Below, one piece after another: positions 1 to 11,245 of a DNA stretch of 64,000 nt. The DNA is from Patiria miniata (taxonomy: Eukaryota; Echinodermata; Asteroidea; Valvatida; Asterinidae): the NCBI RefSeq assembly GCF_015706575.1, contig NW_024037063.1, positions 11,780,927 through 11,844,926 on the forward strand, given 5' to 3'. The notes under the pieces are model-generated. The model had not been told where the DNA came from, did not search any database, and saw only the letters and a program-made list of their open reading frames with translations. Within the stretch, counting starts at the first letter, position 1. Every line of letters starts with the position of its first letter. Position numbers and translations under genes: made by a program.

Positions 1-243
1 CTTCTTCTTCTTCTTCTTCTTCTTCTTCTTCTTCTTCTTCTTCTTCTTCTTCTTCTTCTTCTTCTTCTTCTTCTTCTTCTTCTTCTTCTTCTTCTTCTTC
101 TTCTTCTTCTTCTTCTTCTTCTTCTTCTTCTTCTTCTTCTTCTTCTTCTTCTTCTTCTTCTTCTTCTTCTTCTTCTTCTTCTTCTTCTTCTTCTTCTTCT
201 TCTTCTTCTTCTTCTTCTTCTTCTTCTTCTTCTTCTTCTTCTT

Positions 244-273
<30 letters not shown>
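1..273. repeat. (CTT)n microsatellite
   Basis: About 91 uninterrupted copies of CTT (AAG on the other strand) run from the first base of the window to about 273. The left end is cut by the window edge, so the true length is unknown. Purity over this length suggests recent expansion or an assembly-limited tract. Confidence 0.97.
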
Positions 274-274
<1 letters not shown>

Positions 275-540
275 TAGGAGTTTTTCAATGATGTATCTAC
301 TAGCATGACATTGTCCCATGTTGTCCAGTTTCCCTACTCAACATCCATTAAAAACAAAGTAAATCTTTGGCTATGCAGCCATAAGGTAAACTGATAAGGC
401 TGGTCAGGGCTTTTCTTGGGGTTTTACTTAGCTTTAAATTAGCGTCATATGTTTCCTAACCCTGTTCTGTTTGTTTGTCTTCTGCACATCATAATCGCGT
501 TCTCTCTGCTCTATCTCCTTGCCGCCCTGCCCTTTCATCA
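274..540. other. Unassigned non-coding stretch
   Basis: I see no recognisable gene. A 60-residue reading frame at 449-631 is rich in Phe and Leu and resembles no family I know. Confidence 0.5.
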
Positions 541-548
541 TGCCAGTT

Positions 549-926
549 TCTTTTTTTTTCCTTTCGAGGACTTCACGATGCAGAGTTGGAATTTTGCTTC
601 TTGTTTCTTAGTCATTGACCGGCTAGCGTAGGCGTTCACTGATATAGACAGTTTCTTCAGCTCCAGACCATACCTTGATCTTCTCCGGTATAATGCGCTG
701 GTAGTTGTATCACTGCTGCAAGATACCGGCCCATCTTATCTTATGAGATACTTGAAGCACGTATAACAGTCTCTAGTTTCTCCACAAAGCTAATTAGGAA
801 GTTGTAAACAGTAAACTCCCATGTAAGCCGTGGGAGGATTGCATTATCACACATCCACAGCTTCATGATTCCAGTTATCCAGCTTTCGTGTGTAACGTCT
901 AGAAAACCTTTCAGCTTCTCTAACAC
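549..926 (-). pseudogene. Decayed reverse-transcriptase-related fragment
   Basis: The minus-strand frame at 741-926 reads KLWMCDNAILPRLTWEFTVYN followed by SFVEKLETVI. That pattern is typical of the region after the RT core in a group of invertebrate non-LTR elements, where a Trp-rich segment is followed by a W-x-GL-type motif. Reading on past a frameshift near 720 gives SALYRRRSRYGLELKKLS, which matches the next conserved block. The fragment has frameshifts, no catalytic core and no partner ORF, so I read it as a dead remnant. Family assignment is from memory of motif shape only. Confidence 0.5.
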
Positions 927-1715
927 TTTTCAGCATCTTTCAGGTCTTTCTAGATAAGATTCCCCAGAAATCGGAGAGCAGTCAGTGGGCTTGTGGGGGG
1001 CCGTATGAATTTTGGAGACACTCTTTGAAAATCACAGGATTAAAACAATCCTATGATGCTAAGTGTTGTTTTTATAAAATTTTATTTGGTATAGTGCAAT
1101 GCTGTTAAGTAAAACCAAACTGTCCAAAAGTCAGGAAAAAGGTGACTACTCATTTGGTTTGCAATCGGCAAAAGAAAATCTTGTATTACTAAACGTCTGT
1201 AAAGATTTATACATTGCTATATGTTCATTTAATGACAACTGTAATTGAATAGACATTTAAAATGGACTGTACAATCAAAATTATTCTTTTCTGGCTTTTT
1301 TTCATATTTTTTTAGCACACCCTAAAGTATTCCATTGATGGACTGAATTTTCTTCAAGAAATAGACGTTCAAGTTCTGTTTTCAACTTTAGTTGAACAAA
1401 ATTGAGTTCAAGGTAAACAGTTTACACTTACAATTTAAGTCAAAATGCAGAAAACAAACTGACAAGAGTTTGGATAAATGTTGTTGTTTCTTAAAATTTC
1501 ATTTTTCCCTCCGCCCAAATTATGAGAGGTGTCCCTACTCCTTAAAAATAAAATAATTTTGTCCAGACGTTTCTTTGAACATGTAATGTAATTGTAAATG
1601 TAACGATGCTACTCATCTTCCTTCTCGCTACTGATTTGTGAAGAGAAAAAGAGCGCCCCCTAGCATCGAATGATGTACAGCCCCCGCTCCTCCACTTAAC
1701 GATGCCACTTACCTT
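927..1715. other. Unassigned AT-rich stretch
   Basis: No open frame of note, no repeat shared with the rest of the window and no splice-bounded exon that I can support. Confidence 0.4.
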
Positions 1716-2017
1716 ACTTTACTTTACTTTATTCCACCTCGTGGTACAATGCAAAAATATAAAAAGGATTCTTCAAAATAAATTAGGTATGTCAAAACAA
1801 ATGAGATAAGAAATAATGTACTAGTAATTAATACCAAGAGGTGCAGGGGACCCACAAAAAGCAAGCTTGTCGAGTGCGAGTCCCCTGAACAACAAAAACA
1901 ATAACACAATTTAACAAGGTACACAATAACAACAAACATAGACAATACATATACACAGAGACAATACGAGAATGTAACTGTCAGGGACAGTGAATGTGAA
2001 TTATTGTAAAGAAGCAT
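1716..2017 (-). mobile_element. 3' end of a CR1/L2-like LINE with (AAAGT)n tail
   Basis: On the minus strand the stretch ends with a stem-loop (about 1848-1890) whose core reads CACTCGACAAGCTTGC and then TTTTTG, flanked by complementary GGGGACTCG and GGGTCCCC arms. It closes with AATAAAG and repeats of AAAGT at 1718-1735. The same loop core, CACTCGACAAGCTCATGC, recurs at 40050 downstream of a clear RT C-terminus, so I call this the 3' UTR of a related element truncated on its 5' side. Confidence 0.6.
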
Positions 2018-2035
2018 TTAAAAAGATTAATTAAT

Positions 2036-2193
2036 TAATTTCATTTCATTTCATTTCATTTCATTTCATTTCATTTCATTTCATTTCATTTCATTTCATT
2101 TCATTTCATTTCATTTCATTTCATTTCATTTCATTTCATTTCATTTCATTTCATTTCATTTCATTTCATTTCATTTCATTTCATTTCATTTCA
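2036..2193. repeat. (TTTCA)n pentanucleotide repeat, tail of the adjacent LINE
   Basis: About 31 copies of TTTCA run without a break. The repeat lies exactly where the 3' tail of the minus-strand LINE should be, reading (TGAAA)n on that strand. It is therefore probably the retrotransposon tail, possibly expanded later. Confidence 0.9.
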
Positions 2194-4812
2194 TATGGAG
2201 TAAGCTAGGGCCATAATAGACACACAAAAAATCACAATGGCGTTAAAGAAAATGGCAATGGAGAAAAAAATGGCATGCTTGAAGCAATATTAGAAGCATA
2301 AAGAAATAAACTGAATGACAAGACGATGAATTTAACAGAAAATTTAAATAATGATATAAAGCCACATTTTTTTACATGGCTCAAAATAGACCATGGCGCT
2401 ATGCGAGAAAAATATAAACAAATAAATTAAATTAATGATATGGCTTACAGCATTACAAGAGCACAGAGTAACTTAGATAAATAAATCAAAAGAAAAAATG
2501 TATACCAACAAGGGATAATAATAGGGCTCTCGATCATGAATATCTGTTGAAAATAAGTTGTTTGACCTTAACTTTGAATGTAGAAATGGATGGCGATTTC
2601 TGAATAGATTTGGCAAGGGAATTCCATAGTATTGGGCCTTCAAATTTAACACTTTTCTTTGCAATGGATGTCCTTATTGAAGGCAAATGGAAGTCATTGG
2701 TCTGTCTAGTTAAATGGGTATGTAAAATTCTGTTACTGTAAAACATCGATGAAATGGATTCTGGAAATTATTTTTTGTTAGCTAAAACATAAAGATACCA
2801 AGTTAATAATAATATAAATCATTCATGTTCATTACCCTATCTTGTAGAAAAAGCGGATCTGTATGGGCAAGGTAGCTATTATGATTAATAAATCGTAGAG
2901 CTTTTTTTGTAGTAACAATAATCGGTTAATTGATGTTTGAGAAGTGTTCCCCCACGCTAACATTCCATAATTAATGTAAGATAAAATTAGAGTGTTGTAC
3001 AGAGATAAGAGAATATACTTAGGGACATAGAACTTGATTCTATTGAGAACGCCGATATTTCTGGAAACAATTTTACATAGATAATCAGTGTGATTATTCC
3101 AGGATAATTTGTTATCAATATATAAACCAAGACATTTAGTACATTTGGTCACAGTAATCTTGTTTTGATCAATAAGAATATCCCTTGGTAATGATTGCAA
3201 AGAATTTCTAAACAACATACAGTTTGTTTGTTTGTTTATATTTAACGAGAGTTTGTTGGCTTTTACCCAGTCTGATATCAATACAAGCTCAGAATTTACG
3301 GTGTCAATCAATTCATTAATGTTTTTATTACTGTGGAATAAATTTTAATCATCGGCAAATAAAATAAACGATAAATGCTGAGAGACATTGACAAAGTCAT
3401 TTATATATAAAAGAAATAATAGTGGTCCAACAATAGATCCTTGAGGGACTCCACATGTTAAGGGTCGTATATCTGAGGGAGTGTCATTTACTGATACATA
3501 TTGTTTTCTATTAGAGAGGTAACTTTGAAACCAAGGTAGAGGGATTCCCCGGATACCGTAATAATTAAGCTTATGTAACAATATATTATGATCTAAAGTG
3601 TCAAAAGCTTTTGAGAAATTGAGGAAAATACCAAGGGTGTGTTCTGAATTGTCAAATCCTGTTACAACCTTATTAATAAGATGAAGAATGGCATGAGTGG
3701 TGGAATGTTTAGCTCGAAACCCGAATTGGAAGTTTGATATGATATTAAATGTACGTAAAAAATTAAGTGTACGTATGTAAACAACTCTCTCAAAAATTTT
3801 TGAGAAGAAGGGCAAGATTGAAATAGGCCTATAGTTGCTTATTTGGTCGGTGTCCGAAGCCTTATGAATAGGAATAACTTTAGCTATCTTTAAGTTATCT
3901 GGTACTATACCGGATTGTAGGGAAGTATTAATAACATATGTTAGAGGTTTTATAATGGCAGGGAGAGTCTGTTTGGGGACAGAGGAATTAATTGAATCAA
4001 AACCACTACTAACTTTATTTGGTAATTTGTTTATAATATCAGTAACTTCTTCTGTTGTAGTTGGATGAAAATAACAAGAATGTGGGTTTGAGTTAAGGAG
4101 ATAATCAGTGAATGCATTTTTGCATTGGGGAATATTCCTTGCCAGATTTGGTCCTATGTTTACAAAAAAAATATTGAATTTGTCAGCCATAATTTGAGGA
4201 TCATCAGTTGGATTTCCGTTGACTGTATTATTAACGATTCTTGTTGTGGGGGCGTTTTTATTAACGATATGGTTTATAGTTTTCCAAGTATTTTTTATGG
4301 TTTTTTTTTTCTTTTTCAAATTGAGAGCAATAATAAGTCTTCTTAGCAGTGCGTAAAACAGAAGTTAGAATATTTTTGTATGTAGTATAACTGACATGGC
4401 TAGTTTCATTACGTTTAGAAATAAATTTGTGATACAGCTTATTTTTTAGTTTGATTGATCTCAAAAGGGATGGTGTGATCTAAGGTAATTTGGGATTGGC
4501 CTTATTGTTCTTCTTGTTTTTACACGGAACATTTATATCATGATGATAATTAAAAACATTTGTAAAATTATTAAAAGCTACGTTTGGGTCTTGAGAGTTA
4601 AGTACAGAAGACCAGTCCGCCGAGTTTAGATCTTGTGTTAGTTTATCTAACTTATCTTTAGTATAATAGCGATAGTTGGTTTTTCTATTGACTTTTGGGG
4701 AAATATTGGCCATTGGTAGTGAGGTAATGATAGGAAAATGGTCAGTAATATCCGAAGTTAAAATAACAGAGTCTGGTATCGGCAAAACGTTGGTGAATAT
4801 ATTGTTATAATA
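2194..4812 (-). pseudogene. LINE ORF2, reverse transcriptase part (CR1/L2-like), dead
   Basis: This is the C-terminal part of a non-LTR retrotransposon polyprotein. From the right it begins with the end of the endonuclease (NNIFTNVLPIPDS, then SDITDHFPI, the S-D-H block). The RT follows: NYRPISILPFFSKIFERVVY, then GFRAKHSTTHAI, GIFLNFSKAFDTLDH, CGVPQGSIVGPLLFLLYIND, and FADD. The thumb and C-terminal region (WVKANKLSLN, YGMLAWGNTSQTSINRLLLL) runs down to about 2534. Three defects are visible: the first catalytic Asp of the LDLSKAFD block is Asn, FADD is followed at once by a TAA, and the frame shifts near 2830. 2194-2530 is the 3' UTR. The right part of the element lies at 6898-8770, beyond an insertion. 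Confidence 0.9.
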
Positions 4813-4813
4813 A

Positions 4814-4978
4814 GGGAATAACAGTGTGAGGAGCCGGTCTTCACTGCGTGATAATGACCGGGTGTGGGGGTGACCGCTGTTAATGGACCGAGACGAAGTC
4901 GAGGTCCATTAACAGCGGTCACCCCCACACCCGGTCATTATCACGCAGTGAAGACCGGATCCTCATACTGTTATTCCC
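4814..4978. repeat. Near-perfect 76-bp hairpin
   Basis: Left arm 4814-4889 and right arm 4903-4978 are reverse complements with only two mismatches, separated by a 13-base loop. The outer end reads GGGAATAACAGT. The hairpin begins exactly at the point where the LINE endonuclease coding sequence is broken, so it marks one edge of the inserted block. Confidence 0.95.
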
Positions 4979-5171
4979 ATTAATAAATACCTTTATAACG
5001 AAATAAACACTTAAAATGCTCCTATTTTGTGACTTTTTTTCCGGCGATATTTCCAGACTTATTTTGTGTTCATGTTCATGGGCCATATTTAAGCTTAACA
5101 GCTATAACGACGTAAACTCACCAGAAACTGCTGCCGTAGCGAAACAAATTACAACAATGTTTTCATCATAT

Positions 5172-6441
5172 GGGGCGGATTGCAATAACCGGTCTTAAAG
5201 CTGGCTATGCGTATTAGACAGTCTAAAAGCTCGGGCTGTCAGTCAGTCTATAAGTAACACCATTGCAATGACACAGTTTAAGTAGTAAGACAGTCTTAAA
5301 ATAATTAGCCTGGGTAAGGCTGGCTTAAAATGGTCTATAGTTGGGATTTTTGGAATTCACTGGTGTGTTGAATTATTCTTTCCCAATATATATATTTTTT
5401 TACAGTTGATGAGTGTTCGATAATTAAATCTTAAAATAGCAGAACACTGCTTGGAGGGAAAGTTCTCTGGGATAGAAGGGATCTTCTGGAAAAATGTAAT
5501 GACACTGAGTTGTACTGCAAATACAATTTTCTGACCATAACATTTCGGAATTGACATTTGACTTTGCATGATATGAATCACACAAACCTAAAACAAAAAT
5601 GTGCAGTCTCTCCAGTATTCGCCCGTAACCATGGAATGTTTGTTTGTAAATCACTACTCTAAGCGGGCTTTTTTTGCAATGGGCTAAGTTTGGTGTCTTA
5701 ACCCAGACCGTCTAAGAACAATAGCCGGCTAAAATCGGACTGGTTTAGCCAGCCGACTAAGACCGCGTTATTGCAATCCGCATATCTTTACCAGCTGGGG
5801 CGGATGGCAATAACGCGGTCTAAGTCGGCTGGCTAAACCAGTCCGATTTTAGCCTGCTATTGCTCTTAGACGGTCTTGGTTAAGACACCAAACTTAGCCC
5901 ATTGCAATAAGCTGGTCTTTACAAAGCCCGCTTAGAGTAATGATTCACAAACAAACATTCCATAGTTACGAGCAAATACCGGAGAGACTGCACAATTTTT
6001 TTGTAGGTTTGTGTGATTCAAATTATACGAAATCAAATCTGTCAATTCCAAGATTTTATGTTTTATGAGATTATTGCATTTAAATTGCAGTACAACTCGG
6101 TGTCATTAAAAACATTTCTAGAAGATTCCTTCTATCCTGGAGAATCCTCCCTCCAAGCAGTATTCTCTTCTTTTTTTTTTTTTAAAGATTATCACACACT
6201 GATCATCAACTGAAAAAAAAAACATGTTAGGAAAGAATAATTCAACACACCAGTGAATTCCAAAAATCCCAACTATAGACCATTTTAAGCCAGCCCTACC
6301 CAGGCTAACTATTTTAAGACTGTCTTAATACTTAGACCGTGTCATTGCAATGGTCTAACTTATAGACTGACTGACAGCCAGAGCTTGTAGACCGTCTAAT
6401 GCGCATAGACAGCTTTAAGACCGGTTATTGCAATCCGCCCC
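5172..6441. mobile_element. Two head-to-head foldback MITEs with GGGGCGGATTGCAATAAC termini
   Basis: The outer ends at 5172 and 6441 are inverted copies, and two inner ends meet around 5783 and 5798 across a 15-base spacer, so two roughly 620-bp units sit in opposite orientation. Each unit is largely self-complementary. The right unit is flanked on both sides by CAGCTG, a possible target duplication. No coding capacity is seen. Confidence 0.85.
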
Positions 6442-6897
6442 AGCTGATGGAGGAAGCTAAAATCTCGTTTACACATTCCTTGTGTCCGGAATTACAAAGA
6501 TGCTTGGTTTAGGAAAGGTAAATATGTCGGTGGGTGAAGTGTTTCAAAGAAAATAAATCGTAGATCTACGCTTTCGTCGTAAACATCCTCAGTATATACT
6601 GCACTGCTGTACGATGTCGTTTCAAAACTTCCTTACGCGCGCGCACGCACGCATCCCTAGCAACTGTGTTGCGTACGCGCGCGTCAGTCTCACGCGATGG
6701 GGGTTGATCGCATGTGCAGTGCTCAATTGTTAAAAGCTACCGCAGGACTGTTACTATATTTTGACCAATCATTGGCTTGCATGGGGCTGAACGGGGCTGG
6801 ATCAATGCTGATTCAGGGGCCATTTATTCGCTTGATCTTTGAAGCCGGTCCATTATCACCGTTAATGACCGGCCACGTGATCGAGTCTCGACCTATC

Positions 6898-7849
6898 AGA
6901 AACCATCAACTCTCCAAGGTATTTATTAATATAGAATATAGAAGGTTAATATTAAGGTCTCCAGCAAGAATACTTTGTTTATTTTCAGTAGAAATGCAGG
7001 TGATTATATTCTCAAAATAATTCATGAAATCCTTATATGAAACCTGTGGAGGTTTGTATAAAACAACAATTATCATATTTTTGGATAATGTCTGTTTTAA
7101 CTCAAAAAACAGTGATTCCACTGAGTTGTTTGAATAATTCAGATCACGGCGATTTTATACTGAATATCATTTTACACATAAAGGGCAACGCCATCACCAT
7201 TTTTATCTGTTCTATTATTGGTAATTAGTTCATAACCCGGTAAAGAGAACCTCGTAGTAATGTCGTCTTTAAGCCATGTCTCAGAGAGACCAATAACTGA
7301 AAATTTACTGAATGATTGAAGTAGAAGTTTAAAATTATCGAAGTTTTTGGGGAGGCTTCTTATATTAAAATGAATGAATTCTAGTTTCTGGCTGCCATCA
7401 ATGTTGGAAAGGGGACTACAGAAATCATTTTCGGTGGAGTAGCGACAGTGATGGGTATCTGGTACAGGTATGGCGGGGTCTATCGTATGTATATTTCTAA
7501 ACTGAGGCAACTTAAAAAGTAAGGGGTCAGAAGCTGTATTCGCAGTAGTATCATCATCATTGAGATTTGCAAAATCATGAATTACGTCTTGAAATTCTGC
7601 ATTGTCTAATGCATTAAATGGTAGGATGGTGGCTAAGCATGTATGGCAAAACCAGGGTTGTGAACTGTTTGATAGGTTAGTGTATTCCAGTGTAGTAAAT
7701 GATGTATATTTCAAGTGAACCCAGGTATTACAAATATCGCAAAGTAGTCCACATTGATTTACTTTCACAGGACGATTACAAGATACACACGGAAACTTAA
7801 CAGGCATAACGAAGTAACAGAAAACAATGTCAAAAACAATAAAAGACAA
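6898..7849 (-). pseudogene. LINE ORF2, N-terminal zinc finger and endonuclease part, dead
   Basis: The frame opens at 7849. Its first 70 residues carry a PHD-like Cys-rich finger: CVSCNRP, then CGLLCDICNTWVH, then WFCHTCL. The apurinic-endonuclease domain follows: FNIRSLPKNFDNFKLLL, VIGLSETWLKDDI and GDGVALYV. A stop at about 7172 and a frameshift separate this from RRDLNYSNNSVESLFFEL and AGDLNINLL, which runs to the insertion point near 6900. An N-terminal PHD-type finger is known in some CR1-like elements. The domain order and the common strand show that this is the same element as 2194-4812. Confidence 0.88.
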
Positions 7850-8032
7850 AAATTAACTGACTTAAATTAAAGTAATCTAAACACAACAACAAAGAAATGA
7901 TACCGAACAAGTATTACTAACAATTAAAGAAGCAACGTAACAACTAATCGACAACAGCTACAACGTATATACAATCAAACTTACGGTCCTCCCAGGAATC
8001 GAGATGTGGCGGATCTACCAAGTCCAAAATGT

Positions 8033-8770
8033 CTATGGCGATTCAGGGACTGGGATGTGCTTCTTCCCGTTGATGTAGAGATCCCCGTTCCTGAAGACGG
8101 GATTCTTGCCTTCTCGGTATGCCTTTTGCATGATGTCACGCAATGATCTTTTCTTGGCGACATCAGCAGCAGGCATGTCTCTCAGCACGAAGATACCAGA
8201 CTTCGCCAAGGATACCTTCATGGCTTTTGCGCGATCTAGCACTGTTTGTCTTTCTGACCGATACAGGAACTTCGCCAGAATATGCCGTGGTTTGTCTGAT
8301 GCCGATTTGGGTGGTTTGCCGGTTCTGTGGGCACTCTCTATCTCCACATCTGTCATGCCGAATCGATCTGTTAGCAGTTCTTTTATCTGGTTGATTGGGA
8401 TGACCGGATCTTTTGATTGTGACTCTGGTATGCTACCATCTGGCTTGCCGTTCTCGCCATTCTTTCCAGTAAAATTTGGACTCCAGATCGTCGATGGTGG
8501 ATGCTGAGAAATTCAGAGATTCTTCCATGGCCTTCCGTTTGCTTTCAATCTCTGATACTCTCCCGAGTAAGACTCCTGGTTCAGGAGAGCTTTATCGACC
8601 TTCGCATTGAGGTCGGCGGCCAGGCTTCGAATTTCGCGCCTTAGACCATCAATGGCGTCGCCATTTTCGATGTTGGGCGATCTGGCTGCTGGGACAACGG
8701 ATGGCGGACTTATCGAACCGTCTTGACCGGTTGAAGCCGATGAAGCCCCTTTGTCCCCTCGTCTCGGCAT
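8033..8770 (-). pseudogene. LINE ORF1, L1-like nucleic-acid-binding protein, frameshifted
   Basis: The start at 8770 gives MPRRGDKGASSASTG, then a coiled coil (LRREIRSLAADLNAKVDKAL). After frameshifts near 8570 and in a T run near 8470 the frame continues with IPINQIKELLTDRFGMTDVE, the RRM-like IESAHRTGKP and RHILAKFLYRSERQTVLDRA, and a C-terminal segment with RNGDLYINGKKH. Coiled coil, RRM and basic C-terminal domain in that order match ORF1p of L1-type and several CR1-type elements. It lies 180 bases upstream of ORF2 on the same strand. Confidence 0.85.
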
Positions 8771-9046
8771 GATGAATTCTTGTTATCGTTCTGATAAAGA
8801 CCTTGGCATCTATTGGTCACACTTGAAGTGATTTTTTTGGGACGATCCCGGGAGCTCGTTACACACACGTCCGTCTACATAGCTAACCTCCTGATCCTGC
8901 GTTAGCAAACCACGGGCATAACGGGAGTTGTTTTCTTGCCTTTCATTCTTGGCAAGTTTTACTGTCTTTATTGTTGCCCTTGCGATCCTGAAGTAGGACA
9001 GATGATTTACCCACAGTGAAATCACACTAGACGTGATATAATGTTA
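8771..9046 (-). other. Probable 5' UTR of the LINE and flank
   Basis: Directly upstream of ORF1 on its strand. No other feature is seen. The 5' boundary of the element could not be fixed because no target duplication is obvious. Confidence 0.35.
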
Positions 9047-9270
9047 TACAGGGTGTTTAAAAAAACAGGAAACCGAGCTTATTTTGTTGATTTCTCGGGT
9101 ATGACCAATTATTTAGGAAAATGATAACCACCATCTGTTATATAACCATGTCTTCTTTTTCTTGACACCACGAACTCCATTTTACCGTCACGGATGACTG
9201 AGCACCAAGTGAGTCAGCTGACGTGCCAAAGGTGGCCTTGTACCACATGCACCTTAAAACAATTGACGGT

Positions 9271-9301
<31 letters not shown>

Positions 9302-9723
9302 CTTTATCAGGAATGCGTTCACAGCAATGAGAACCAGGGGGGAGATTTGCGTTGAAAGGAATTGGGGCATTGCGCTGAAAGACAGTGGGGTTAACGGGAA
9401 CAGTGATAACTCTTGATATGTTTTAGCAATTGAATAAATGACTTCGATAATGTACGTCCTGGATTTTGTTATTTTCAACATGCTGAAAACTGTCAATTGG
9501 TCTTATGGTGCATGTGGTATTAGGCCTTTTCTGGCATGTCAGTTACATTACTTGGTGCTCAGTCATCCGTGACAGTAAAATGTAGTTTGTGGTGTTAAAA
9601 AAAAGAAGACATAGTTATTTAACAGCTGGTGGTTACCATTTTCCTGAGTAATTAGTTATACTAGTCAACAAAGTAATTAGTCAACAAAGTAAGCTCGGTT
9701 TCCTTTGTTAGAAACACCCTGTA
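9047..9723. mobile_element. 677-bp inverted-repeat element with TACAGGGTGTTT ends
   Basis: The ends are TACAGGGTGTTT at 9047 and its complement ending 9723. The arms stay complementary for more than 200 bases, including AAACCGAGCTTA and CTTGGTGCTCAGTCATCCGT on the right arm. TA at each tip and a CAGGGTG terminus fit the Tc1/mariner superfamily. Only a (GA)n run and a spacer lie between the arms, so it is a non-autonomous foldback. Confidence 0.88.
9275..9300. repeat. (GA)n dinucleotide run
   Basis: About 13 copies of AG/GA inside the loop of the mariner-like foldback. Confidence 0.9.
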
Positions 9724-9761
9724 TTGCTCACCATCTCCTAAACAAAATATTCTACATGCAG

Positions 9762-10085
9762 GTCGTGTGGAAAGCCATATCTTGTCCTGTCTCAGAGACA
9801 GTTTAGGACATGACAAGATGAATGTTACCATTGTCGAGCCGGAGGCAAGCAGCATTCAACGCTTCCACGATGAAGTTGCTAAAGAGCCTCTACGTGGCGT
9901 CAATTTCGACTGGAGATGCCAGACTTTTCAAAAATACGCGAAATCCGAAGAGGCGATGAGCGACAAGTTTCACATTATAATTTGCATCAGTAGTCTTTAC
10001 TTCTTGGGAGACCTGGACGAGGTTTTGACGAATCTGTACGGCAGACTCGAGGATGGTGGTATTCTACTACTTGGGGTGTCACAAG
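9762..10085 (+). CDS. Exon of a histamine N-methyltransferase-like protein
   Basis: The translated exon reads RVESHILSCLRDSLGHDKMN, then VTIVEPEASSIQRFHDEVAK, and ends with LYGRLEDGGILLLGVSQG. The VEP motif after a beta strand (binding the adenosine of S-adenosylmethionine), a DFDWR/KFAWH-type segment, the HIIICISSLYFL strand and the GGILLLGVS strand match the middle of vertebrate HNMT, a cytosolic class I SAM-dependent methyltransferase that N-methylates histamine. The exon follows a TCTACATGCAG acceptor and ends at ACAAG/GTGGGC, leaving one base of the next codon. The mariner-like element ends only 38 bases before the exon. Earlier exons must lie further left or outside the window. Substrate specificity cannot be inferred from one exon. 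Confidence 0.72.
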
Positions 10086-10685
10086 GTGGGCCTAAATACT
10101 GACGTGCGCGCATAAATTCACCACCACGCGCGTGTGCACGAGCGCCCACGGTGCATAGATATAGAACTTAAAATAACTAGATCGGACGCGCGTTCGAACA
10201 CGCCATTCACTGTGCACAAAACTTCTGGGTTTGTTATGGACGCGCTGCAAAGTCACGTGAACAGGGCCACGCGCAAAGGACAGCTGCTGAATGCTGGACG
10301 AAAAATATCGCCAACACCCCCACCTGAATTCAGCTATGCGTTGAAGTTCTTAACAACAGGTTGACATTTTTAACTACGATTTTTGACAATGTGACATTTC
10401 ACATTTCTTAGGGGCCAAATTGGCGACTGTGTTGAAGGTAATTGATTTTCAGCCAAGAATACTAATTTGTACCGAAAAGTAGCCACATTGTGTTCTTATA
10501 TCTTTAACAAAGGCAAATGTCAAAAGCGTACTTAAATGTCAACCTTTTTCATGAGATTTTCCCCTTTTTTTAAATGTGCAATAAAAATCAACCGTTACTT
10601 GCCTATCAGACAAAACATAAACTTTTAATTTTACCAATATCAAAATGAAATAACAGAAAATTATTTTGTACATAAGCAACGATAA
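10086..10685. other. Intron with a CpG-rich repeat relative of 12640-12900
   Basis: 10140-10290 shares blocks with the reverse complement of 12690-12800: the ATAGATATAGAACT block, CTAGATCGGACGCGCGT, and CACGTGAA(C/T)AGGG. The two form an inverted pair about 2.4 kb apart, probably copies of one CpG-rich repeat. The remainder to 10682 shows nothing I recognise. Confidence 0.5.
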
Positions 10686-11051
10686 GGCCAAAAAAAAGTC
10701 TCCGGTTTCTGGTATGGAGCTTGCCCAAAATGTGGTGCGGCGATTTTATTTTTTACCTGACTGTTTTGCTTCAAATATCGGCTGATGACTGCAAATGGTG
10801 CCCGACTAAACTTAGTGCAAACATGGTGCAAATGTATTGGAGCCCAGAGAGGCCACATAAAGCTTATACTCAATCATAACCCCATCTAAAAACACGTTAA
10901 AATTGTGCAGCAGCAGGATTCCAGTCAAACCAGTGAGTTTGGCGGTTTTGAGACATCATCTTTCATTGAAAAAAAAACTTTTTCATTTTGCCGACGCGCA
11001 TGGCTACGGCGACGCGCGCGCATACCAGAAACCGGAGACTTTTTTTTGGCC
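10686..11051 (+). mobile_element. Harbinger-like MITE, family A copy 1
   Basis: Ends in GGCCAAAAAAAAGTCTCCGG, with inverted termini reading CTCCGGTTTCTGGTAT, and is flanked by TAA on both sides (10683-10685 and 11052-11054). The interior (GCTTGCCC, CAGTCATCAGCC-type, CAGTGAGTTTGGCGG blocks) is shared by five other copies in this window. A 3-bp TWA duplication with GGCC ends is the hallmark of PIF/Harbinger. Confidence 0.92.
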
Positions 11052-11076
11052 TAAAAATGGGCACTCGAAATATTGC

Positions 11077-11245
11077 GTTGCTTTATAATAATAATAGCTT
11101 TATTTACAGATGGTAGCCGTATCACCTGACAGATGATTTTCAATGGGCCATCAATTAATACTGCTAACCTCAATAGGAACATTACATATGAAATGAATGG
11201 ATGACTACAAAAACAAGTCTTTGGCCATCTGTTGTGAGTACTGAA
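11077..11245 (-). mobile_element. Possible LINE 3' end with AATAAA and (TTA)n tail
   Basis: The minus strand reads TCTGTAAATAAAGC followed by ATTATTATTATA. A polyadenylation-like signal followed by a short trinucleotide tail suggests the 3' end of a truncated non-LTR element. No coding part is present, so confidence is low. Confidence 0.35.

Larger units (their letters stand above)
4814..6897. mobile_element. 2.1-kb composite insertion inside the LINE endonuclease
   Basis: LINE coding sequence stops at about 6898 (after GDLNINLL on the minus strand) and resumes in a matching reading context at about 4813. Everything between is foreign: the 165-base hairpin at the left edge, a stretch without recognised features, a pair of inverted foldback MITEs, and CpG-rich alternating GCGC sequence around 6640-6700. 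An imperfect palindrome with GCCGGTC ends lies at 6845-6873 near the right edge. I could not identify a transposase or a convincing target duplication at the edges, so the carrier element is not classified. Confidence 0.65.

Noticed and set aside
2036..2193. Telomeric or centromeric satellite
   Set aside because: The pentamer is confined to the LINE 3' boundary and matches a retrotransposon tail.
8106..8507. 133-codon plus-strand frame
   Set aside because: It is the antisense shadow of the LINE ORF1 RRM region.
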